From NCBI GenBank assembly GCA_027296055.1, contig JAPUJT010000084.1:1-61359 (forward strand): a stretch of 61,359 nucleotides of DNA, written 5' to 3'. The position numbers and the translations under genes are program-made. Positions 49,953 to 58,604 of this stretch are shown here, one piece after another. Origin of the DNA: Planctomycetota bacterium (GTDB lineage Bacteria; Planctomycetota; JAPUJT01). Within the stretch, counting starts at the first letter, position 1, and each line of letters starts with the position of its first letter. The notes below the pieces were generated by a model. That model was not told where the DNA came from. It was given only the letters and a program-made list of their open reading frames with translations, and searched no databases.

Positions 49953-51114
49953 CACGAAGCTTGAAATTGCGAATGCCGCTCTCCGGAGCGAGATCACCGA
50001 GCGCGTGCTGGTGGAGGAGAGTCTTCGACTCATCCTCGAGTCGACACGGGCGATCCCCTGGGAGGCGGACGCCAAGACCTGGGCCTTCACGTACGTGGGC
50101 CCTCAGGCGGTGGATCTGCTCGGGTACCCGCTGGAGCGGTGGCTCGAACCGGACTTCTGGCCCACGGTGATTCACCCGGATGACCGGGACGAAGCGATCC
50201 AGTTCTGCATCGCTTCATCGAAGACCGAGATGCACTACGAGTTCGATTACCGGATGATCACCAGGGATGACAAGGTGATCTGGATCCACGACATCGTCCA
50301 CGTTGTGACCACCGATGGAGAGCCCACGGCCCTTCGCGGCTTCATGATCGACATTTCGGATCGAAAGCGCGCGGAGGAGCAAGCTCGCCGGCTACGAGAT
50401 GAGCTCGCCCACGTATCTCGCGTCACCACGATGGGAGAGTTCGCCGCATCCCTCGCTCACGAGCTGAACCAACCCTTGTGCGGGATCGTGAGCAACGCGC
50501 AGGCGGGCGAGAGATTGCTGGCGGCCGGTGATGAGGACACGCAGGCGATACGGGACACGCTGAGGGACATCGTGGACGATGGAAAGCGGGCAGGTGAGGT
50601 GATCCGTCGACTCCGCGCGATGCTGAAGAGGACCAGTTTCGAACCGATCAGCCTCGACATCGGAGAAGTGATCCGCGAGGTAGCTAGGCTGGTCATGGGC
50701 GACGCGCTGGCGAAAGGGATCACTCTCAACCTCGATCTCGCCTTGGATCTCCCCAAGGTTATGGGAGATCGGACTCAGCTCCAGCAAGTCCTCGTCAATC
50801 TCATTCTCAATGGCATCGAGGCGATGGGAGGGGAGACCGACGGTTCGAGAGAGATTCTCATAGGGACCGCGCGGCATCGGGGCGACGCCGTTACCATCGC
50901 CGTCCGTGACACGGGGCTCGGATTCGAGGAGAAGAACGTGGATCGCATCTTCGATGCCTTCTTCACGACGAAGCCCGAGGGAATGGGCATGGGTCTTTCG
51001 ATCAATCGATCGATCATCGAGGCGCACGGGGGCAGGATCTGGGCCACTCTGAATCCTCATGGTGGCGCGACGGTGCACTTCACGGTCCCGATCCTGAAAG
51101 AGGTGTCGCCTTGA
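49945..51114 (+). CDS. PAS-domain sensor histidine kinase
   Basis: 389 residues from the ATG at 49945, overlapping the previous stop; no transmembrane segment, so cytosolic. Residues ~25-140 are a PAS fold with PAC (TYVGPQAVDLLGYPLERWL, then LRGFMIDISDRKRAEEQ). The kinase core has H172 in EFAASLAHELNQPLCGIVSN, N-box QQVLVNLILNGIEAM, G1 VRDTGLGFEEKN and G2 GMGMGLSINRSIIEAHGG. The HELNQPL box is that of FixL/DctB-type kinases. The signal is unknown; no haem-type His pattern is obvious in the PAS domain. It is coupled to the FixJ-type regulator by TTGA. Confidence 0.92.
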   Translation: MANTKLEIANAALRSEITERVLVEESLRLILESTRAIPWEADAKTWAFTYVGPQAVDLLGYPLERWLEPDFWPTVIHPDDRDEAIQFCIASSKTEMHYEFDYRMITRDDKVIWIHDIVHVVTTDGEPTALRGFMIDISDRKRAEEQARRLRDELAHVSRVTTMGEFAASLAHELNQPLCGIVSNAQAGERLLAAGDEDTQAIRDTLRDIVDDGKRAGEVIRRLRAMLKRTSFEPISLDIGEVIREVARLVMGDALAKGITLNLDLALDLPKVMGDRTQLQQVLVNLILNGIEAMGGETDGSREILIGTARHRGDAVTIAVRDTGLGFEEKNVDRIFDAFFTTKPEGMGMGLSINRSIIEAHGGRIWATLNPHGGATVHFTVPILKEVSP

Positions 51115-51737
51115 GCCAGGTCGATTCGACTGTGTTCGTGGTGGACGACGATCCGTCGGTGTGTCGGGCCCTGTCCCGGTTAATTCGGTCGGTCGGCCTG
51201 AACGTGAAGACCTTCACATCCGCCCGGAAGTTCCTGGATAGCTGCCCTCTCGAGGTTCCCGGCTGTCTCGTGCTCGATGTCCGGATGCCTGGGATGAGTG
51301 GGTTGGAGATACAGGATTGGTTGGACGAGGCGGGAATCCGGATACCGATCATCTTCATCACGGGCCACGGCAACATAGCGATGAGCGTGAAGGCCATCAA
51401 GGGGGGGGCGATCGACTTCCTGGAGAAACCGTTCGACGATCAGGCCCTCGTGGATGGAGTCCACCGGGCCATCGCACTGGACACTGATGCCAGGCGCGAT
51501 CAGGCTGAAGTGGACGAGATCCGACAGCGAGTCCAGCGCCTCACTCCGCGAGAGCTCGAGGTCCTCTCCTTCGTCGTCACCGGCATGTTGAACAAGCAGA
51601 TCGGCATGACTCTGGGGACCAGCGAGAAGACGATCAAGGTGCACCGGTCACGCGTCATGCAGAAAATGAGGGCAGGCTCTCTCGCTGAGCTCATCCGGCT
51701 CGCCGACCGCGCGGGCGTTGCTCACCCCAAGGTCTAA
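51111..51737 (+). CDS. FixJ-type response regulator
   Basis: 208 residues from a TTG overlapping the kinase stop. The receiver has VFVVDDDPSVCRALSRLIRS, D56 in CLVLDVRMPGMSG, FITGHGN and EKPFDD. The LuxR-type HTH begins at LTPRELEVLSFVVTGMLNKQ and continues with EKTIKVHRSRVMQKM. It is the cognate output of the PAS kinase and would activate sigma-70 promoters when phosphorylated. Confidence 0.94.
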   Translation: MSQVDSTVFVVDDDPSVCRALSRLIRSVGLNVKTFTSARKFLDSCPLEVPGCLVLDVRMPGMSGLEIQDWLDEAGIRIPIIFITGHGNIAMSVKAIKGGAIDFLEKPFDDQALVDGVHRAIALDTDARRDQAEVDEIRQRVQRLTPRELEVLSFVVTGMLNKQIGMTLGTSEKTIKVHRSRVMQKMRAGSLAELIRLADRAGVAHPKV

Positions 51738-51820
51738 CTTCTATTGGACCAAGGCCCAATAGTCGGCCAACTCACCTTTCACGTACAATTCCACGAAGTT
51801 CATCGGGGAGATGGCCGTTA

Positions 51821-52222
51821 ATGAAAGAGCCGGAGCACCTGGTCTATGTGGTGGATGACGACGAATCGGTGAGGAGGGCCCTGAAGAGTCTGCTGGGCTC
51901 AGCGGGTCTCCGGGTCGAAACGTATAGCTCGGCCCAAAAATTCCTGGTCCTGGCGAACCCATTGGCGACGGCCTGCCTGGTGGTCGATGTTCGCATGTCG
52001 GACATGAGCGGTCTGGAGCTCCAGCTTCGGCTGGCCGCGTGTGGAAGCAAGATTCCGGTCATCTTCATCACCGCTTACGATGATCCTCGGGCATACGTTC
52101 GAGCGATGAAGGGGGGAGCGAAGGCCTTCTTGCAGAAGCCGTTGGACGATCAGATCCTTCTTGCCACTATCCACTCGTCCTTCGATCACGAGGAGGCGGC
52201 GGAGTCCGCGAATGAAGAATAG
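51821..52222 (+). CDS. Single-domain response regulator (receiver only)
   Basis: 133 residues, 83 bases after the FixJ-type gene. The receiver is complete: VYVVDDDESVRRALKSLLGS, D56 in CLVVDVRMSDMSG, IFITAYDD and QKPLDD. It resembles the receiver at 51111 over its whole length, including LRVETYSSAQKFL versus LNVKTFTSARKFL, so it is probably a duplicate that lost its HTH. With no output domain it may act as a phosphate sink or relay for the same kinase. Confidence 0.92.
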   Translation: MKEPEHLVYVVDDDESVRRALKSLLGSAGLRVETYSSAQKFLVLANPLATACLVVDVRMSDMSGLELQLRLAACGSKIPVIFITAYDDPRAYVRAMKGGAKAFLQKPLDDQILLATIHSSFDHEEAAESANEE

Positions 52223-52365
52223 CACCAAGCTGGATGGGATCGGGGATACTGTTCTACGCCTGGCACGTGAATAGCCTCGATTCCATCCCTTTATATCCGC
52301 CGCCTTCGACGATCCTCGAGAGCGTCTCAGGACGATCGGATGCGTCGCATCCGAACTCGGATGGG
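52223..52365. terminator. Convergent intergenic region with hairpin
   Basis: A 7-bp perfect stem (CGGATGC at 52337-52343, GCATCCG at 52347-52353, loop GTC) lies just after the stop of the minus-strand rhodanese gene and about 115 bases past the receiver gene. It lacks a T run, so termination strength is uncertain. Confidence 0.3.
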
Positions 52366-53220
52366 CTAGGAGTGGGTCCCCTTGATGATCGGGGCGTCGA
52401 TCAGATTGCCCCACTCTGTCCAGGACCCGTCGTAGTTCTTCACGTCCTCATATCCGAGCAGGTATTTCAGCACGTACCAGGTGTGGGATGAACGCTCCCC
52501 GATCCGACAGTAGGCGATGGTCTTCTTGTCTTTCGACAGACCGGCGCTCCCGTACAGCTCCTCGAGCTCCGAAATCGACTTGAACGTGCCGTCTTCGTTC
52601 GTGGCCTCGGACCAGGGGATGTTCTTCGCTCCCGGAATGTGACCCGCCCGCTGCGCCGTCTCCGGAAGTCCCGGAGGGCTAATGATCTTTCCCGAAAACT
52701 CATCCGGCGAGCGGACGTCCACCAGGTTGTAGGTCTCCTGTCCCAGGAGTTCGAAGACTTCGCCCCGGAAGGCGCGGATCGACGTGTCGGGTTCCCGCGC
52801 CTCGTAGGCGCTCGGGGTAATGTTCGGCTTGTCCTTCGAGAGGTCGCGCCCCTCCTCGACCCATCTCTTACGCCCGCCGTTCATGAGCCGGACATCCCGA
52901 TGGCCGTAGACCTTGAGCTGCCAGAGCGCCCAGGCGGCAAACCAGTTCTGGTTGTCGCCGTAAACAACCACCGTCGTCTCCGGGGAGAGCCCGGACCCGC
53001 TACATAGTTCCTCGAACTTCTCCTTCGTTGCCAGGCCGCGCCGTAGCTGATCCTGAAGGTCCGTTTGCCAGTTCCACGAGATGGCCCCGGGGACGTGGCC
53101 CTGATCGTAAGCCGACGTTTCGACATCGCACTCGATCAGACAGACCTTCGGATCGTTGAGGTGATCCGCAACCCACTGCGTCGAGACCAACACCTCGGGA
53201 TGTGCGTACTCATCGCCCAT
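52366..53220 (-). CDS. Thiosulfate/3-mercaptopyruvate sulfurtransferase (tandem rhodanese)
   Basis: 284 residues; the ATG follows AGGAGGTCGCC. Two rhodanese domains: the N-terminal inactive one (LVSTQWVADHLNDPKVCLIE, GHVPGAISWNW) and the C-terminal active one (NLVDVRSPDEFSGK, AGHIPGAKNIPW). The active-site loop is AYCRIGERSSHTW with Cys238. The CRIGERS loop is typical of thiosulfate sulfurtransferases. It moves sulfane sulfur to cyanide or a thiol acceptor. It is 36 bases from the S41 protease gene on the same strand. Confidence 0.93.
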   Translation of the reverse strand: MGDEYAHPEVLVSTQWVADHLNDPKVCLIECDVETSAYDQGHVPGAISWNWQTDLQDQLRRGLATKEKFEELCSGSGLSPETTVVVYGDNQNWFAAWALWQLKVYGHRDVRLMNGGRKRWVEEGRDLSKDKPNITPSAYEAREPDTSIRAFRGEVFELLGQETYNLVDVRSPDEFSGKIISPPGLPETAQRAGHIPGAKNIPWSEATNEDGTFKSISELEELYGSAGLSKDKKTIAYCRIGERSSHTWYVLKYLLGYEDVKNYDGSWTEWGNLIDAPIIKGTHS

Positions 53221-53256
53221 GGCGACCTCCTGCGCAGGCCGGGGATACCCGATCGC

Positions 53257-55494
53257 TTATCGGTCTCCCGCCGGACCGTCCTCTAGACGCTTTTCAGGAA
53301 ACTCTTCGGGGAAGAAGCTGTACGGCTCGAAGTCACGATAGTCGAAATCCATCAGAGTGAGAGCCTCTGCGATCGCCCTCTGGAGCTGGATGTCGTTCTG
53401 CAGGTTCATGGGGAATTCAAAGCCCTGCTCGTCCTCGACCTGCTCACGAATGCGGTATCTCAGGATGATGCGAACCTCGTCGCGCTTGATGGTCGTCTCC
53501 AGGGAATCGTACCAGGCGTCGAATCCCGGATAGAGTGACGTGTCTCCGCCGTCGTTCTCCGCGAGCCTCGCGAAGAGTTCCTTGTTGTCGGCGTACTGTT
53601 CGGCGATGTAGTTCTGGAAGGCCTTCTTTTCCAGGAGCTTCCCGTACTCATCGTTATCGATCTTGTCGAGAAGCTTGAGTGGCTCGATCGTGATGTCCGG
53701 AGTGACGCCCTTCTCGTGGATGCTCCGACCTGTTGGGAGGAAATACTCCGCCACGGTCAGCTTGAGCATCGCATCTCCGCCCTTGGATTTCAGAGGCATC
53801 GGTCTCTGCACGCTCCCCTTGCCGTAGGTCGTCTCACCGATGAGGGTCGCCCGGCCGTAGTCCTGCAATGCCCCCGAGACTATCTCGGAAGCCGACGCGG
53901 AAGTTCCGTTGACGAGGATGATCAGGTCGTAGCCCGGTCTCGCATCCTTGCCCCCTCCCCCTTGATGAGGCTCTTCCACACGGGTGGCTGGGTGGCGTCC
54001 CCGGCTGGTCACGATATCGCTCTTCTCGTTGAGGAACAGCCCCGCCACATCTACGGCTTGCTGGAGCAGCCCCCCGGGGTTGCCCCGAAGATCGAGGATC
54101 AGGGTCTCCATCCCATCGTTTTCGAGGGTCTCGAGCAGTTCGATCATCTTCCCGTGGGCCTGCTCCCCGAAATGAAGTAGATGGAGGTAGCCGATCTTCC
54201 CGGGCAGCATCGTGGCCCGGGCAACGGGTAGCGACACCACCTCGCGGGTGATCGTGATCAACTGCGGCTCTCGCCAGCCTCGGCGCCTTACCTTCAGAAC
54301 CACCGGGGTGTTGGGGAATCCCCGGATGATGTTCACCATGCTCTCGACCTTCTGGTCGAAGGTGGAGGTGCCATCGACGGAGAGGATGACGTCGTCCTTG
54401 CGGATTCCCGCCTCGTAGGCGGGCCCGGAGTAGATCGGCTTCACGATCGTCAGGAACTTCGTGGCCTTGTCCATCGAGACGACCGCCCCGATCCCGGCGT
54501 AGTGGCCCTTGATGTTCTCGGTGAACTTCTTCGTCTCTTTCTCGTTCATGTAGGCGGAGAACTGGTCGAGGGGCGGATCCGGGACGAACTGGGATGTCAT
54601 CCCGTGGGCGGCGGCGTCGAGAAGCTGCTCCCTCGTGATGTCGCCCTTGACGTGCCACTCCTGGATCATGTCGATGATCTCGTTGATGAGAGGCTCGCCC
54701 GGTCCCGCATTCTTCAGCCGCTTGAGCTCCATCTCGAGGTACTTGATCTCATCGGACTGCTTCTTGACGAAATCGTCCTTCTCCAGGCCCGCGACCCTCA
54801 GTTCCGCGTCGAGCATCAGCTCCATCTCGAGAAGCTGGTTGGCCAGCCGCCCCCTGGGGCTCGGCTCGTACCGGATCTGCTCCAGCAGCGTCCTCCCCGA
54901 CTCGAAGTCGTCGATTTCGGCCAGGGCGATCGCCGCCTCGCAGCGGACCGAGAAGTCGTCGAACTCGAGATAGTCCTTCAGGATATCGAGGGCCTTCCTG
55001 TCCCATATCGGCGGCCTGGCGAGGGCCTTCGCCAGCGAGATCTTCACGTACGGATCGGAGATGCTTTGCAGCTTTTTCTTGAGGGCCCTATGGTCGGTGG
55101 AGTCGCCCAGATTCTCGATGAGCTTGGCGGCGGAGCGGCGGACCTCCAGATCCTTCCCGGCGAGGACGAGGTCCTTCATCACCCGGATCCCGGCTGCCTT
55201 CCGGTCGAGGCCGATCAACGCCTTGCCGAAGACGAGCCTGGCTTTTTCTCCCGCTGCGGGCAGCGCCTTCTCGAGGATGGGGGCGATGTCAGGTCCCATT
55301 TCCTCCAGGCGGGTAGAGAGGTTCCAGTTGCTGGCCACATCCCCCCGCTCCAGGCCTTGGGCTATCTCGGCTATCTCACTGGTGCGATCATCGACAGTCC
55401 TATCGGGGAGCATCGTGGCAAGTGAGGGAGATGCGATCAGGCCTAGTAGCGCGGCGGGCAAAGCGAAGGAGAGCAGAAGGCGGGTAACCATCAT
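53257..55494 (-). CDS. Periplasmic C-terminal processing peptidase (S41) with helical-repeat N-terminus
   Basis: 745 residues; the ATG follows AAGGAG. After a signal peptide, residues ~35-230 are HEAT-like helical repeats (LEVRRSAAKLIENLGDSTDH, FSVRCEAAIALAEIDDFESG). A coiled segment follows, then a PDZ domain at ~330-420 (GIGAVVSMDKATKFLTI, AYEAGIRKDDVILSVDG). The S41 core has LILDLRGNPGGLLQQAVDVA, the catalytic Ser in NGTSASASEIVSGAL and the Lys in GETTYGKGSVQ. Such proteases trim or degrade envelope proteins from their C-termini. The HEAT-like extension is unusual and may recruit substrates, much as NlpI does for Prc; that parallel is an inference. Confidence 0.9.
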   Translation of the reverse strand: MMVTRLLLSFALPAALLGLIASPSLATMLPDRTVDDRTSEIAEIAQGLERGDVASNWNLSTRLEEMGPDIAPILEKALPAAGEKARLVFGKALIGLDRKAAGIRVMKDLVLAGKDLEVRRSAAKLIENLGDSTDHRALKKKLQSISDPYVKISLAKALARPPIWDRKALDILKDYLEFDDFSVRCEAAIALAEIDDFESGRTLLEQIRYEPSPRGRLANQLLEMELMLDAELRVAGLEKDDFVKKQSDEIKYLEMELKRLKNAGPGEPLINEIIDMIQEWHVKGDITREQLLDAAAHGMTSQFVPDPPLDQFSAYMNEKETKKFTENIKGHYAGIGAVVSMDKATKFLTIVKPIYSGPAYEAGIRKDDVILSVDGTSTFDQKVESMVNIIRGFPNTPVVLKVRRRGWREPQLITITREVVSLPVARATMLPGKIGYLHLLHFGEQAHGKMIELLETLENDGMETLILDLRGNPGGLLQQAVDVAGLFLNEKSDIVTSRGRHPATRVEEPHQGGGGKDARPGYDLIILVNGTSASASEIVSGALQDYGRATLIGETTYGKGSVQRPMPLKSKGGDAMLKLTVAEYFLPTGRSIHEKGVTPDITIEPLKLLDKIDNDEYGKLLEKKAFQNYIAEQYADNKELFARLAENDGGDTSLYPGFDAWYDSLETTIKRDEVRIILRYRIREQVEDEQGFEFPMNLQNDIQLQRAIAEALTLMDFDYRDFEPYSFFPEEFPEKRLEDGPAGDR

Positions 55495-55563
55495 GCGACC
55501 AACTCCTTGTGAAAATCCTAGGTGAAAAAAGGGATGGTCCGGCGAACGGCACCATCCGCTCGG

Positions 55564-55591
55564 ATTATACCACGGTGGTCGAACGCGGCAA
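55564..55591 (-). promoter_or_regulatory. Predicted promoter for the S41 protease gene
   Basis: Minus strand: TTGCCG (55591-55586), 16 bases, TATAAT (55569-55564), about 70 bases before the ATG at 55494. The rest of the 238-base gap to comM shows nothing else that I can support. Confidence 0.4.
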
Positions 55592-55732
55592 GGCGATTCC
55601 CCTCATGGGGTTCCGTCTCACTCGACCGTTTGTCGGACCCCGGGGTTAAGGTCTCGTAAGCTCATTCGCGGCTCCGCCAGGGCCGGAGAAGCTGGATGGA
55701 TCTCCCGGCCGCCTTTCTCTGATGATCGTTCA

Positions 55733-57259
55733 ATGATTCGCAGGATTCAGAGCGCCACGATCGTTGGCGTGGAGGGCCGCGCGATCGAGGTGGAGGTTCA
55801 GGTCACCAGCAGCGGCTTGCCCGGCGTGGTTCTGGTCGGCCTTCCCGATGCGGCGATTCGCGAGGCGCGCGATCGCGTGAGGTCGGCGATCAACAGCTCC
55901 CGGTACTCGTTCCCGCCGGACAAGGTCATCGTGAACCTCGCGCCGGCCGATCTGCGCAAAGAGGGGACCCTCTACGACCTCCCGATCGCCCTCGGAATCA
56001 TCGCGGCCTCGGATGGATACCGGATCCCGCAGGAACGCCTTGCCGAGTTCTGCATCGTCGGGGAGCTAGCCCTGGATGGGAGGGTCCGCCCGGTCCGCGG
56101 GGCCCTCTCGATGGCGATCGCCATGGCTCGCCTCCGGGGAAGGCGAAGGATGATGCTCCCCCGTGCCAACGCCGCCGAGGCGGCCATCGTGGAAGGGTTC
56201 TCCCCCGTGGCCGTTCGCACCCTTGCGGAGGCAGTGGGGATATTGAGCGGGACGATCGAAGAGCCCGCGCTTCCTTCGCTGCCGCCAAGGCCCGTCCAGG
56301 CCGAGGCCGACATCGACTACGCCGACGTCCGGGGACAGGCCCACTCCAAGCGCGCGATGCTGATCGCCGCGGGGGGCGGGCACAATGTCCTCCTCTACGG
56401 ATCGCCCGGCGCCGGCAAGACGATGCTCGCTCGCCGGATGCCCACGATCCTCCCGCCCCTGTCTCGCGAGGAGTCCCTCGAAGTGACGCAGATCCATAGC
56501 GTCGCCGGGATCCTGCCTCCAGGAGAAACGCTGATTCGCCGTAGCCCCTTTCGCGCTCCACATCATACGGCCAGCTACGTGGCCCTCTTCGGTGGCGGAT
56601 CCGTTCCGAGACCTGGCGAGATCTCTCTCGCCCATGGAGGCGTCCTCTTTCTGGACGAGATGGCGGAGTTCAGCCGGCGCACTCTCGAGACGCTTCGCCA
56701 ACCGCTGGAGGAGGGGGAGCTGGAGATTACCCGGGCGAGCGGCCGCTTACGGCTGCCGGCTCGCGCCCTGCTCGTCGGCGCGACCAACCCTTGCCCGTGC
56801 GGCTATCGCGGGCACGCGACTCGTGAGTGCCGATGCACTCCCCGGCAGGTGGCGCGGTACGTCGGACGCCTTTCGGGCCCGCTTCTAGATCGGATCGATC
56901 TTCATGTGGACGTTCCCGCGCTACCGCTTCGCGAGCTCTCGGAGGCGTCCACCGGGGAGGGGTCGGCCGAGATGCGTAGCATGGTGATGGACGCGCGGGA
57001 GCGGCAGGCCCGGCGCGGGTCTGGCCCCAACGGCCGGCTGCCGGCGCGCCGGATGGCGGAGGTCTGCCGGCTCGACCCTACCGCGGAAGCCCTACTTCAC
57101 TCGGCAGCGGAGAGGTTTTCGTTCTCGGCCCGGGCGTATCATCAGATCCTCCGGGTCGCTCGAACGATCGCCGATCTGGCCGCTCGCGACGCTGTAGGGG
57201 CGGAACAGATCGCTGAGGCGATCCGGTACCGGGGACTAGATGAAGGATCACGATTGTGA
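55733..57259 (+). CDS. comM: YifB/ComM-family magnesium-chelatase-like AAA+ ATPase
   Basis: 508 residues, normal length. N-terminal Lon-protease-like fold (VEVQVTSSGLPGVVLVGLPD, YSFPPDKVIVNLAPADLRKE). AAA+ core: GQAHSKRAMLIAAGGGHNVL, Walker A GSPGAGKTMLARR, FRAPHHTASYVALFGGG, Walker B GGVLFLDEMAEFSRRTLE, and the CPCGYRGHATRECRC zinc-like segment. ComM-type proteins are hexameric helicases that drive branch migration during natural transformation and recombination. The last codons and stop lie inside a 35-bp sequence repeated downstream at 57389. Confidence 0.95.
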   Translation: MIRRIQSATIVGVEGRAIEVEVQVTSSGLPGVVLVGLPDAAIREARDRVRSAINSSRYSFPPDKVIVNLAPADLRKEGTLYDLPIALGIIAASDGYRIPQERLAEFCIVGELALDGRVRPVRGALSMAIAMARLRGRRRMMLPRANAAEAAIVEGFSPVAVRTLAEAVGILSGTIEEPALPSLPPRPVQAEADIDYADVRGQAHSKRAMLIAAGGGHNVLLYGSPGAGKTMLARRMPTILPPLSREESLEVTQIHSVAGILPPGETLIRRSPFRAPHHTASYVALFGGGSVPRPGEISLAHGGVLFLDEMAEFSRRTLETLRQPLEEGELEITRASGRLRLPARALLVGATNPCPCGYRGHATRECRCTPRQVARYVGRLSGPLLDRIDLHVDVPALPLRELSEASTGEGSAEMRSMVMDARERQARRGSGPNGRLPARRMAEVCRLDPTAEALLHSAAERFSFSARAYHQILRVARTIADLAARDAVGAEQIAEAIRYRGLDEGSRL

Positions 57260-57276
57260 GCAGCGAGACATCCGCT
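57242..57276 (+). repeat. 35-bp direct repeat, copy 1 (spans the comM stop codon)
   Basis: Identical to 57389-57423 except for one base (G versus C at the eleventh position). Copy 1 includes the last five sense codons and the stop of comM. Confidence 0.85.
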
Positions 57277-57290
57277 CGACTCACCGCCGA

Positions 57291-57386
57291 GGGGGCATGC
57301 ACCCAGGCGCTCCCACCGCAGACTCGAACGGACCGAACTTTCTGGCCTATGGCCGGCCCTATGCTCGCCCCGGGTGCGTGTCCCCC
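57291..57386 (+). other. Imperfect inverted repeat between the two direct repeats
   Basis: GGGGGCATGCACCC at 57291-57304 can pair with GGGTGCGTGTCCCCC at 57372-57386. The loop of ~67 bases contains the self-complementary GGCCGGCC and two near copies of GGCCTATG. It could be a structured RNA or terminator. No open frame here looks coding. Confidence 0.35.
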
Positions 57387-57388
57387 TG

Positions 57389-57423
57389 GAAGGATCACCA
57401 TTGTGAGCAGCGAGACATCCGCT
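57389..57423 (+). repeat. 35-bp direct repeat, copy 2
   Basis: Second copy of the comM 3'-end repeat, 147 bases after the first and about 17 bases upstream of a predicted promoter. Confidence 0.85.
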
Positions 57424-57439
57424 TGAATGTGCATGTTGC

Positions 57440-57468
57440 TTGATCCGGCTGCGGGCCGTTGCTACTTT
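57440..57468 (+). promoter_or_regulatory. Predicted promoter for the TatA-like gene and asd
   Basis: TTGATC, 17 bases, TACTTT. The expected start near 57475 is only about three bases before the ATG at 57478, so the message would be almost leaderless. Confidence 0.4.
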
Positions 57469-57477
57469 TGCGTGGTC

Positions 57478-57621
57478 ATGCTGTTCAATCTGGGAGACAA
57501 GGAGATCCTGATCGTCATTGCGGTCTTCTTCTTCGTCACCTTGGGCACGACAGGTTTGGCCGCCCTGTCGATGGGGCGAGTGCGCCGGTGGTGGCGCCGG
57601 CGCCGAGGTGGAGATCGATGA
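57478..57621 (+). CDS. TatA-like single-helix microprotein
   Basis: 47 residues. The layout is that of TatA/TatE: a short polar start (MLFNLGDKE), one hydrophobic helix (ILIVIAVFFFVTLG), a hinge, and a basic amphipathic-looking tail (LSMGRVRRWWRRRRGGDR). The hinge reads TLGTTGLAAL where TatA usually has FG and Pro. The acidic residue before the helix (E9) is kept. It may be a minimal twin-arginine translocase component or simply a small membrane protein. No tatB or tatC is nearby. It has no visible ribosome site. Its stop overlaps the asd start as ATGA. Confidence 0.45.
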   Translation: MLFNLGDKEILIVIAVFFFVTLGTTGLAALSMGRVRRWWRRRRGGDR

Positions 57622-58604
57622 GCGAGAGAGTGGCCATCGTCGGGGCGACCGGAGCGGTAGGAAGAGAGTTCCTCACTGTCCTGGAGAAGCGCGACTTTCC
57701 CCTCCGGGACCTCCGGCTCCTCGCATCCGCGCGATCGGCGGGCCGGCGGCTCACTTTCCGAGGCGAGGAGCTCACCGTCGAGACGCTCGGGGACAAGTCG
57801 CTCGACGGGATCGGCATCGCCTTCTTCAGCGCCGGATCGGTGGTGGCGAGGGATCAGTCCCGACGGGCCGGAGCCAGCACTCTCATCATCGACAACTCAT
57901 CGGCCTTCCGTATGGATGACCAGGTTCCGCTCATCGTCCCGGAGGTGAACGGGGAGGAGGCCGTAAGGCATCAGGGGATCATCTCCAACCCGAACTGTTC
58001 CACGATCCTCTTCGTCGTCGCGATCCATCCGATTCACATCATCGCACGGATACGTCGGGCGATCGTCTGCACGTATCAAGCGGTGTCGGGAGCCGGCGCC
58101 AGGGGTGTCGAGTCCCTCACTCGAGAATCGCGCAATCCGGGAAAGCGCGATCCGGAGAGCGTCTTTCCGCACCCGATTGCCGACAACTTGATCCCCGAGG
58201 TCGGCGGTGTGAATGAATCGGGCGACACGGAGGAAGAGGTGAAGATGGAGCGGGAGACGCGCAAGATTCTTGCCGACCCCGATATGCGTGTCTCGTCGAC
58301 TTGCGTACGCGTCCCGGTAAGCCGGGCCCATTCGGAGGCGATCCACCTCGAGCTGGAGCGCCCCCTCTCGCGAGCCGAAGCCCGGGAAGCCATGGAGAAG
58401 GCGAAGGGAGTGGAGCTGCTGGATGATCCCTCCTCGCACCTCTATCCGACGCCGCAGCGCGCCTCCGGACAAGATAAGGTTCTCGTCGGCCGGATCCGGG
58501 AGAGTGAGGTACTGAAGAACGGTCTCGTTTGCTTCATCTCGGGGGATCAGCTTCTCAAGGGGGCGGCTCTGAACGCCGTCCAGATCGCCGAGCTACTTCT
58601 TTGA
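57618..58604 (+). CDS. asd: Aspartate-semialdehyde dehydrogenase
   Basis: 328 residues from the ATG at 57618. It reduces aspartyl phosphate to the semialdehyde on the route to lysine, threonine and methionine. NADP-binding VAIVGATGAVGREFLTVLEK, substrate loop FFSAGSVVARDQSRRAGAS, catalytic Cys127 in ISNPNCSTILF, QAVSGAGARGVESL, and His238 in RVPVSRAHSEAIHLEL. It is coupled to the TatA-like gene upstream and to truA downstream (TTGA). Confidence 0.95.
   Translation: MSERVAIVGATGAVGREFLTVLEKRDFPLRDLRLLASARSAGRRLTFRGEELTVETLGDKSLDGIGIAFFSAGSVVARDQSRRAGASTLIIDNSSAFRMDDQVPLIVPEVNGEEAVRHQGIISNPNCSTILFVVAIHPIHIIARIRRAIVCTYQAVSGAGARGVESLTRESRNPGKRDPESVFPHPIADNLIPEVGGVNESGDTEEEVKMERETRKILADPDMRVSSTCVRVPVSRAHSEAIHLELERPLSRAEAREAMEKAKGVELLDDPSSHLYPTPQRASGQDKVLVGRIRESEVLKNGLVCFISGDQLLKGAALNAVQIAELLL

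Noticed and set aside
57310..57350. tRNA-like T-loop (ACTCGAACGGACC)
   Set aside because: The flanking bases do not form a T stem on either strand and no cloverleaf can be built.
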